In this document: in pieces, positions 1-4,943 of the stretch | Layout: each line of letters opens with the position of its first letter | Position numbering within the stretch: the stretch's first letter is position 1 | NCBI GenBank assembly: GCA_018895675.1 | Contig: JAHIOG010000468.1 | Location: 1 to 5,810, forward strand | Direction of reading: 5' to 3' | Source: a bacterium | Lineage (GTDB): Bacteria; Fidelibacterota; UBA2242 | Length of the DNA stretch: 5,810 nt | Translations under genes and position numbers: made by a program | The notes under the pieces: model-generated | The model's database searches: none | What the model was told of the DNA's origin: nothing | Seen by the model: only the letters and a program-made list of their open reading frames with translations

Positions 1-2
1 AT

Positions 3-170
3 GAAACATGGGATAAAATCGAGGGTAAGTGGGAGAACATCGGGAGCCTTTGGAATAACGAAGAGGAATCTGCAATAGCGGATGAAATTGAAGCGCTTCT
101 ACCCGGTACTAGAAACCAACACGATCGAGGAATATTACTAGTGTCGTGTCAATCCTGTAAAGTCGGATAA
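3..170 (+). CDS. Unidentified protein, C-terminal part, new stop supplied by the IS
   Basis: The frame is open from the left edge (first full codon at base 3, ETWDKIEGKW...) for 46 codons before the IS630 insertion. It then reads nine IS codons (VSCQSCKVG) to a TAA at 168-170. The segment is acidic and hydrophilic, with two Trp-rich stretches and the string ADEIEALLPGTR. I do not recognise the family; a small antitoxin-like protein is possible but unsupported. If the IS and one TA copy are removed, the frame continues from CTA at 138-140 to GTT TAA at 1355-1360, so the original protein ended in ...RGILLV. The insertion therefore replaced only the last codon, and the protein may still work. 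The start lies outside the window. An antisense frame, the decayed end of the GxxExxxR gene, overlaps this tail. Confidence 0.45.
   Translation, partial: ETWDKIEGKWENIGSLWNNEEESAIADEIEALLPGTRNQHDRGILLVSCQSCKVG
141..165 (+). repeat. IS630 left terminal inverted repeat
   Basis: It starts GTGTCGTGTCA and pairs with the reverse complement of the right end (GTGTCACGTCA) at about 18 of 25 positions. The transposase stop codon (TGA, 151-149 on the minus strand) lies inside it. Confidence 0.8.
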
Positions 171-1281
171 AGTCTCTTTAATTTAATTCGAGCATCTTTT
201 GCTGTAAACTGCCAGTTTATCTTCGCATTCTTATTATTTCGGTGCTCTTGCCATGCATCACACTCTTTAACCACAGTTGAAATATTATCAATTCTTCTAT
301 TCAAACACTGCCCATTTAAGACATTTAGTTCAATTTCGGCCATATTCAGCCAACTGCCATGTTTGGGCGTATATACAAATTGAAATCTGTTCCATAATCT
401 TTTGGCCTTTTCTGGTAAAAATACTTCGTATAGAGAACCGGGTTTATGTGTATTGAGATTGTCCATCACTAAAATGATTTTCTCAGCATGCTGGTATTTC
501 CTGGCAATATATTCAATGAAATTCGCCCAAAATTGTTTTGTTCTTCTTGTTGTAACTCTTACGAATCTTTGTCCTGTTAATGGTTCACCTGCCAGAAAAA
601 TATTGCATATTCCGCAGCGTTCATATTCATAATCATATTTAACCAAACTTCCAGGATATGCCTTTAATGGCTGCCTGGTTTCCTTGATTAATTGCTTGGG
701 AGATTCATCCATGCATATAACCGGAAATTTCTGATCGTAGGGTTGTTTGTACACATCCAGAACCATTTCCATATGAGCAACAAAATCACTGTTTTGATCC
801 GGTGGAATTACCCAGCCCTTCTTCCGCCAAGGTTTAATTTCGTTTTTTTTAGTACGCGTCGGATGGTCTCATGGGAAATCGTGTCAACGTAATGTAACTC
901 GACAACCTGATCCGCAAGTAATCTTAACGACCATCTGGCGAAACCTTCCGGCGGTGCACTACAACTCAAAGCAACCAGATGGGCTTCGAAATCACCATCA
1001 GCTTTCTTTTCATAGACCCTTTGCCCCTTAGTACCATTTAAAGCAATCTCTATTCCTTGTTCTACAAAGCACTTTTTTACCCGATCAATTTTCCTCATAC
1101 TAATTTGTAAAATACTAGAGATATCCTTATTCTTTGACCGATTTTGTTGATGCTTACCTTCATCACAATTAATAAGAATAAGAGCGTTTAATACTCTTTG
1201 GGACCGGTGCTTTCCTTTTTGGATTATGGAGGTTAATTCTTGCCTTTCCTCTTTTGTCAATGTCACTTTGTACTTCTTCAT
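149..1281 (-). CDS. IS630-family DDE transposase, two frames joined at an A8 tract
   Basis: This is the transposase of the IS at 141-1352. The first frame (to a TAA at 810-808) holds the helix-turn-helix DNA-binding part (QISMRKIDRVKKCF, roughly residues 59-71) and ends after HETIRRVLKK. The second frame (772-149 by its first ATG, but open further upstream) holds the catalytic RNase H-like domain with CMDE, VMDN and HGSWLNMAE, giving D192, D274 and E316 in the joined protein. A -1 shift at the A8 tract gives LKK-NEIKPWRKKGW, the normal family sequence, and a 377-residue protein of usual length. I chose the ATG at 1281 because GGAG sits 5 nt upstream of it; a GTG two codons earlier overlaps that site. 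Whether the shift is programmed or a mutation cannot be settled from one copy. Confidence 0.9.
843..850 (-). other. Candidate -1 frameshift slippery site in the transposase
   Basis: The minus strand reads CT-A-AAA-AAA-ACG in the first frame, a canonical A AAA AAA heptamer. The tract is where the two transposase frames must be joined to restore the family sequence. Backward slippage by one base, or one extra A added during transcription, would give the full-length protein. Confidence 0.6.
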
Positions 1282-1309
1282 AGTCACTCCATCTTTGGTT
1301 TGATGGAGT

Positions 1310-1338
1310 AATATACTATATTCTATACGTCATTACAA
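1310..1338 (-). promoter_or_regulatory. Candidate sigma-70-like promoter for the transposase
   Basis: On the minus strand TTGTAA (1338-1333) and TATATT (1315-1310) are separated by 17 bp, about 30 bp ahead of the ATG at 1281. The boxes differ from consensus and the region is AT-rich, so this is suggestive only. Confidence 0.4.
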
Positions 1339-1352
1339 GTGTGACGTGACAC
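1328..1352 (-). repeat. IS630 right terminal inverted repeat
   Basis: Read on the minus strand it begins GTGTCACGTCAC, matching the left end. It lies upstream of the transposase and overlaps the -35 half of a candidate promoter. Confidence 0.8.
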
Positions 1353-1370
1353 TAGTTTAAAGCCAGTCGC

Positions 1371-1481
1371 TTTTACCCCGTGTAATATCAAATAATTGCT
1401 TTCGATCTATCCTACTTGAAAATTAATGATTCCATCGGGGAATAAATATACTTCTCTATAAAATTATTACACTGGGTGAAT
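1371..1481. repeat. Palindromic element A (arms of the GTGTAATA type)
   Basis: The left arm TTTTACCCCGTGTAATA (1371-1387) faces TTATTACACTGGGTGAA (1464-1480), with one mismatch in the 13-bp core and a 76-bp AT-rich loop. It separates CYEKI from KATGFKL in the GxxExxxR gene, where coding sequence is also missing. Confidence 0.75.
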
Positions 1482-1610
1482 CTTTTCATAACAGACAAAA
1501 TCAGCATTATATCTTTTTCTTAATTCTATTCCTTTGAAATATATTTTAAGTTCTTTCTCTCGTTCATATGGTATACCTTGATTTTTAAATTCGATTTCTA
1601 ATGCCTCCTG

Positions 1611-1749
1611 GTTCACCCCGTGTAATAGAAGATCGCAAAGCATTTGTTACTCATAACGACATGATTATTACATGGGGTGAACCCCATGTAATACTTTGTA
1701 AATTTACTAACTTGCCATTTTTATTTTCTTGTTATTACACGGGGTAAAC
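1611..1749. repeat. Palindromic elements B and C, fused through a shared arm
   Basis: There are three arm sites. GTTCACCCCGTGTAATA (1611-1627) comes first. A 28-bp palindrome at 1666-1693 follows, made of TATTACATGGGG, TGAA and CCCCATGTAATA. TATTACACGGGGTAAAC (1733-1749) comes last. The loops are 38 and 39 bp with no visible similarity to each other. The central palindrome has the G-to-A variant in both arms, keeping perfect pairing. The pair interrupts the GxxExxxR gene between AVY and QEA. Confidence 0.8.
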
Positions 1750-1781
1750 GGCTTCTAAAAAGCCTGGGCCGAGTTCCCGAT

Positions 1782-1888
1782 GTACCCTGTGTAATATTAA
1801 TTCCTTTGTGTCCAGTAAATTGATAATCTGCCTTTATATTTTTTCATTTAAACAGGCCTCATAATAAATGTTATTACACGGGGTAAAC
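1782..1888. repeat. Palindromic element D in the 5' part of the GxxExxxR gene
   Basis: The arms are GTACCCTGTGTAATA (1782-1796) and TATTACACGGGGTAAAC (1872-1888), with one T-G wobble and a 75-bp loop. It separates GACMEV from HRELGPGF. With valine kept from either side, removal of the element would rejoin MEV-HREL. Confidence 0.78.
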
Positions 1889-1989
1889 TTCCATGCATGC
1901 GCCGATAATTTTATAGGATTTCCCAAAGGGATCACTTCGTTGACTTCTTTATAAATCAGATTATCCATTATTTTTGTCCACTAATTTCA

Positions 1990-2018
1990 CCCCAGTACGG
2001 TCCCCGAAGGATCGGGGC
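1990..2018. repeat. Intergenic hairpin repeat, copy 1 (CCCCAGTACGG type)
   Basis: CCCCAGTACGGTCCCCGA is followed by AGGA and TCGGGGC. The core stem CCCCGA/TCGGGG (2002-2007 with 2012-2017) has a 4-nt loop. A near-identical copy is at 3250-3278 and a looser one at 4913-4943. A partial copy, CCCAGTACGCTCATACC, follows at about 2036-2052. It lies between the start of the GxxExxxR gene and the end of the AbiEii gene. Confidence 0.7.
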
Positions 2019-2070
2019 AGGCTATTCTTCCCTATCCCAGTACGCTCATACCCTGTTAAATATTGCTTTG

Positions 2071-2099
2071 CCCCGATACAGTCATCTTTTCTTACGGGG
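2071..2099. repeat. Hairpin with conserved loop ATACAGTCATCTTTTC, copy 1
   Basis: The stem is CCCCG (2071-2075) with CGGGG (2095-2099) around a 19-nt loop. The second copy, at 3381-3409, has the same length and nearly the same loop, but a CCCTG/CAGGG stem. Two paired positions changed together. Confidence 0.7.
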
Positions 2100-2227
2100 T
2101 TCACCCTGTTAAATAATAACTTTATCTATCATAGAAAACAATTTTTTAATCTATTTAACGGGGTTCACCCTGTTAAATAACAACTTTATCCATTACATAA
2201 AATCATTTTTAAAATCTATTTAACGGG
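2096..2227. repeat. Tandem 64-bp repeat built on palindromic arms (TTAAATA type)
   Basis: Unit 1 spans 2096-2159 and unit 2 spans 2160-2223, each starting GGGGTTCACCCTGTTAAATA and ending ATCTATTTAAC; GGGG follows again at 2224-2227. Arms pair as ACCCTGTTAAATA/TATTTAACGGGGT with one T-G wobble. The intervening 35-36 bp are related between the units (both begin AACTTTATC after one or two bases) but have diverged. An extra unpaired arm copy, ACCCTGTTAAATA, lies at 2050-2062. Confidence 0.85.
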
Positions 2228-2300
2228 GCTAATTGTTTTTATAGTTTTTCTTAGCGTACTCTGCTCCGAAGAGATCCCTTGGATCGATCGTTGCGAGAGA

Positions 2301-2960
2301 TTAGATTTTATCACGAATCCTGATTAATTCTTTTTCAAAATAGTCGGCAATTTGATACTTGGTTACCAATTCAGCGGGAGCCAAATGGTTTTGAATGCTG
2401 TTTTCCGGAATATCATCGGTATATATCAGGGTTTCAGTATAGGTTACAGGCGCTAAACCAGGTAACAGGGATTTACATTTTTTGATGATCTTTTCTAAAG
2501 GAATAGCATGCTTAGCAATGAAATAGAGGTCGTAATAATCGCGCATGGTATTTCGTTGAGCGATGGCCGCCATTTTTAATACGGCAATAATATCAACAGG
2601 CGCAATATTCAGGAACTTTTCCTGTTGGGCCAGAGGTTTAATTTGAAAAGGAATTTGTATCGCACCAGCGCTGAAAAAAGTCACCTTCACCTGCCGGATA
2701 ATGAAATCAACCTGATAGGAATCTTCGATTCTGATTATACGGAATGAGCCGGGGAAAAATTTATTGACCGAGCGCTTAATAGCATTCACATCGAGATATT
2801 CATTATCAAGAACAAAATCGAGGTCTTCGGATTGGCGATGCGCCATTTGAATCGCCAGCGCCGAGCCACCGACAAGCGTAAAGGGTTCAATCCATTTCTG
2901 ATCTTTCATATGTAGTAATAGTTCTCTGGTGGCCGCGGGCAAATAGGTGTAATTCAGCAT
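2301..2960 (-). CDS. abiEii: AbiEii/AbiGii-type nucleotidyltransferase, probable toxin
   Basis: This 219-residue protein has the AbiEii nucleotidyltransferase signature: LVGGSALA (residues 29-36), HRQSEDLDF (41-49) with metal-binding D46 and D48, a third candidate acidic residue in QVDF (D85), and the downstream block K129...RDYYDLYF (140-147). In characterised AbiE systems this protein is a nucleotidyltransferase toxin opposed by a small antitoxin, acting in type IV toxin-antitoxin and phage-abortive behaviour. Here all motifs are present and the frame is intact. Its ATG overlaps the end of the DUF6922 gene by 7 nt with no clear Shine-Dalgarno site, so it is probably translated by coupling. 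The partner is DUF6922 rather than the classic AbiEi. Toxin activity is inferred from family and context. Confidence 0.88.
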   Translation of the reverse strand: MLNYTYLPAATRELLLHMKDQKWIEPFTLVGGSALAIQMAHRQSEDLDFVLDNEYLDVNAIKRSVNKFFPGSFRIIRIEDSYQVDFIIRQVKVTFFSAGAIQIPFQIKPLAQQEKFLNIAPVDIIAVLKMAAIAQRNTMRDYYDLYFIAKHAIPLEKIIKKCKSLLPGLAPVTYTETLIYTDDIPENSIQNHLAPAELVTKYQIADYFEKELIRIRDKI

Positions 2961-3190
2961 TTTTTCAGGAGTATTTTTTCAATGAAATGGGTTCTTTTCT
3001 TGAGATGGGTATTTTTTTTCAGATACTCGATGGATTTACGGATTTCCTTTTCAGGTACCGTTTGGATAGTCTGGCGCATCTCGGCAATATCACCATATTG
3101 AAAAACCTGACGGGCGATGGTTTGCGGGTCTAAATCCGCATCGGCTTTATAACTCCAGAAGATGTAATGAGGAAAGGGGGTGATTTTCAT
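2954..3190 (-). CDS. DUF6922-like small protein, likely partner of AbiEii
   Basis: This 78-residue soluble protein begins MKITPFPHYIFWSYKADAD. It carries the FW...DLDPQTIARQVFQYGD pattern (roughly residues 11-34) seen in DUF6922-type proteins encoded just upstream of AbiEii nucleotidyltransferases. The second half is basic and helical-looking (KEIRKSIEYLKKN...). A GAGG at 3200-3203 (minus strand) sits 9 nt before the ATG, supporting this start. Its TGA overlaps the AbiEii start, giving a two-gene operon. By position and size it could be the antitoxin or an adaptor, but I see no DNA-binding domain and no biochemical role can be read from the sequence. Confidence 0.75.
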   Translation of the reverse strand: MKITPFPHYIFWSYKADADLDPQTIARQVFQYGDIAEMRQTIQTVPEKEIRKSIEYLKKNTHLKKRTHFIEKILLKKC

Positions 3191-3249
3191 TTTTTAATAC
3201 CTCACGAAGATCGCTAAGGTTTTTTTTATTTTTTTCCACCGCAGAGGCG

Positions 3250-3278
3250 CCCCAGTACGGTCCCCGACGAATCGGGGC
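3250..3278. repeat. Intergenic hairpin repeat, copy 2 (CCCCAGTACGG type)
   Basis: It has the same start as copy 1 (CCCCAGTACGGTCCCCGA), then CGAA and TCGGGGC. The stem CCCCGA/TCGGGG is kept while the 4-nt loop differs (CGAA against AGGA). It lies about 60 bp upstream of the DUF6922 gene, in a more GC-rich stretch than its surroundings. Confidence 0.7.
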
Positions 3279-3380
3279 ACGTCTTCACTTCCGTCTTCGT
3301 TTCACTTCGCCGGACAGGTCGTTACGCCGCACAAGCAGGCACCCGATGAAATAGGCTTCGCCCCAAAGAAATATGCTTCG

Positions 3381-3409
3381 CCCTGATACAGTCATCTTTT
3401 CCTACAGGG
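3381..3409. repeat. Hairpin with conserved loop ATACAGTCATCTTTTC, copy 2
   Basis: The stem is CCCTG (3381-3385) with CAGGG (3405-3409). Homology with the 2071-2099 copy reaches upstream through AAATATGCTTCG (AAATATTGCTTTG in copy 1). A short direct repeat, AAATAnGCTTCGCCC, precedes it at about 3348-3383 with 22-bp spacing. Confidence 0.7.
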
Positions 3410-3416
3410 TAAACAT

Positions 3417-3485
3417 TTTACCCTGTGAGATATTTTCCAATTTATCCAGTTGTTGTTTTCTTCGCTGTTATCTCACAGGGTGAAC
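3417..3485. repeat. Palindromic element with GAGATA-type arms
   Basis: TTTACCCTGTGAGATA (3417-3432) faces TATCTCACAGGGTGAAC (3469-3485), with the core arms perfectly complementary and a 36-bp loop. It shares the ACCCYGT part with the other elements but has a different inner hexamer, matched in both arms. It lies between genes, downstream of the ATPase gene. Confidence 0.82.
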
Positions 3486-3524
3486 GGGGTAAACCTTTCA
3501 CGGGGCAGGCAAATAAATTAATCC

Positions 3525-4688
3525 TTAAAGAGAGCATAAATATTTTTCAATAAATGTTTTAACTCCGCAAACTCTTACATTTTCCTTTTTAAAATAATCG
3601 TTTTCAGTGGGAGTAATAATAAAATTGTTGTTTGACTCAAGGGATTCGATACCGTTTAGTAATCCTCTTGACACAGAAGGTTTTGGACTGAATTTAATTT
3701 CCATAGCGGCTACGGGTTTCAATCCTTTTGCAAAAACCAAATCTATTTCTGCTCCGGCATGGGTACGATAGAAATACAAATCAATATCATCAGGCTTTTC
3801 TAAAGCAATCTGGTTGATGACATAAGTTTCCCATGAATTTCCCAACAGTGGATTGCCCAGTAATTGATCGTAATCCTGTATTCTCAATAATCGGTGTAAA
3901 ATCCCCGTGTCTGTAATAAACACTTTTGGCGATTTAACAAGTCTCTTTTTGATATTGAAATGAAAAGGCTGTAATCATCTGACCATAAAAGCCCCTTCCA
4001 GAAAGTCGATATATGCGGTAACCGTATGATTAGAAAGCCCCAGTGATTTAGAAATAGCATTGTAATTCAGCAAACCGGCTGTCTGCCATGCCAGCATTTC
4101 CCAAAGCCGCCGTATCTTTTGCGGATCAGCTTTTAAACCCAACATAGGCAATTCTCTTTGCAGATAAGTTTTAATAAAATTATCCAACCAGATTATCGAC
4201 GCGTCTTCTGCGGACAGGTAGGCTGGAGGGAATCCTCCATAAAAATGATGTTTTTGAATACAGAAATTATTTTGCAATTCTTTTTCTGAAAAGGGTCCCA
4301 GTTCCACATATCCAATTCTGCCGGCCAGGGTTTCAGAGCTTTGTTTTAATAAGTCGGGGCTTGCAGTCCCCAGTATAATGAAATTGCAGCTTCTTTTATT
4401 TTCATCTACAAAACTTCGAATAACCGAAAATAAATCAGGTTTGGATTGAACCTCATCAATAATTATACACTTTTCTTTATTTTGTGAAAAAAACAGATGC
4501 GGATTCTCCAGTTTATCTAAATCGGTGGGATTCTCCAAATCCAAATAAACCGTTATCTTTTTCAGATGCAAAGCAAAATCTTTAACAAAGGTGGTTTTCC
4601 CTGATTGTCTGGGACCTACAATGGCAACAACAGGAAAAATTTTACAATAAGATTTTACTTTTACGTATATGTTTCTTGGTATCATCAT
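3525..4688 (-). pseudogene. AAA_14/DUF4143 ATPase with an in-frame TGA
   Basis: The minus strand encodes a P-loop ATPase of the AAA_14 family with a C-terminal DUF4143 domain, 387 codons from the ATG at 4688 to the TAA, the usual family length. The Walker A is GPRQSGKTT (residues 25-33), the Walker B is CIIIDEVQ (74-81), and GTASPDLL and ETLAGRI follow. The reading frame is unbroken except for TGA at 3977-3975 (codon 238, FMVR-stop-LQPFHFNIKKRL), most simply CGA changed to TGA. Beyond it the frame carries SPKVFITDTGILHRLL and a PD-(D/E)XK-like set AEIDLVF...AMEIKFS. The start is set by the family-typical MIPRNIY; a TTG at 4733 only extends the frame. The function of these ATPases is not established; they are often seen near toxin-antitoxin genes. 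Confidence 0.9.
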
Positions 4689-4696
4689 GGATAATT

Positions 4697-4711
4697 GGAA
4701 GTTTGACTTCC
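4697..4711. promoter_or_regulatory. Perfect dyad just upstream of the ATPase start
   Basis: GGAAGT (4697-4702) and ACTTCC (4706-4711) are exact inverted repeats 3 bp apart, 8 bp before the ATG at 4688. This could be an operator or an RNA hairpin affecting translation. No regulator gene is adjacent. Confidence 0.35.
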
Positions 4712-4739
4712 ATATTTCAATGTTATTGGGCAAAGAACG

Positions 4740-4912
4740 GTTTTTTTACCTCTCGCCTGTCTGCGTCTACCTGTGCGTATCTTTATAGAGATGGCCTATT
4801 CGTTTTGTGTTGAAAGTAGAGGCTCTACGGATGATGCCGTGGACGATGTAGCCTTTTTGTTTCTTTTGTCCGCTAATTATCTCGAAGAGACTCCTTCGGA
4901 GCGCCAATTCAC
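4740..4912. other. Intergenic stretch without a gene, small hairpins only
   Basis: I find no credible coding frame between the ATPase start and the hairpin at 4913. It holds a compact hairpin GTAGAG-G-CTCTAC (4816-4828), ACGG-ATGATG-CCGT just after it, and CTCC-TTC-GGAG (4891-4901). It is more GC-rich than the neighbouring AT-rich spacers. Confidence 0.5.
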
Positions 4913-4943
4913 GCCCCAGTACATTCGTACCTCATTACGGGGC
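4913..4943. repeat. Intergenic hairpin repeat, diverged copy 3
   Basis: GCCCCAGTACATTCGTACC is followed by a GGGGC end. The outer stem GCCCC/GGGGC is kept, but the inner part differs from the copies at 1990 and 3250. The TAA ending the HEPN C-terminal frame (4937-4935) lies inside it, so it marks the end of the MNT-HEPN operon. Confidence 0.55.

Larger units (their letters stand above)
141..1352 (-). mobile_element. Complete IS630-family insertion sequence (1212 bp)
   Basis: The element is bounded by imperfect terminal inverted repeats starting GTGTC and flanked on both sides by TA (139-140 and 1353-1354), the target duplication typical of the IS630/Tc1/mariner superfamily. It carries one transposase on the minus strand, split over two frames. 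Size, gene content and target site all fit IS630. It landed between the convergent ends of the gene at 3-170 and the GxxExxxR relic. Both ends look intact, so the copy could be recent. Confidence 0.93.
1353..1968 (-). pseudogene. GxxExxxR-family protein gene, fragmented by three palindromic insertions
   Basis: Four coding pieces on the minus strand line up with one GxxExxxR protein (PDDEXK_3-like family, function not established). They are: 1968-1886, MDNLIYKE then YKIIGACMEV after a frame change; 1782-1744, HRELGPGFLEAVY; 1610-1479, QEALEIEFKNQ to RYNADFVCYEKI; and 1373-1353, KATGFKL. The gaps between them are palindromic elements. The second insertion falls inside the motif that names the family, between GFLEAVY and the next residue (Q here). 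About 25-30 codons normally found between CYEKI and KATGFKL are missing. A 29-nt stretch at 1916-1944 also breaks the frame. If the IS630 is removed, the frame ends VIFLDRVGF and TAG at 111-109. The piece order and reading direction are clear; the gene cannot make the normal protein. Confidence 0.85.

Noticed and set aside
402..892. Plus-strand open frames over the transposase
   Set aside because: They lie opposite clear transposase coding sequence and show no recognisable motifs; they are shadows.
1371..1888. Short self-splicing introns in the GxxExxxR gene
   Set aside because: The intervals are 103-133 bp, lack any group I or II core, and their ends do not give consistent clean exon junctions. 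RNA data would be needed to revive the idea.
1974..2180. Plus-strand open frame of 68 codons across the intergenic hairpins
   Set aside because: It translates repeat and hairpin DNA, and has no family resemblance and no convincing ribosome site.
1611..2227. CRISPR-like array: palindromic 28-bp repeats with 36-39-bp spacing
   Set aside because: There are only two or three repeats per site, the arms vary between sites, the outer repeats are half-units, the spacers in the 2096-2223 array are homologous to each other, and no cas genes are present.
3525..4688. Alternative genetic code with TGA as a sense codon
   Set aside because: TGA is the natural stop of the DUF6922, MNT and transposase frames here, so the TGA in the ATPase gene is better explained as a mutation.
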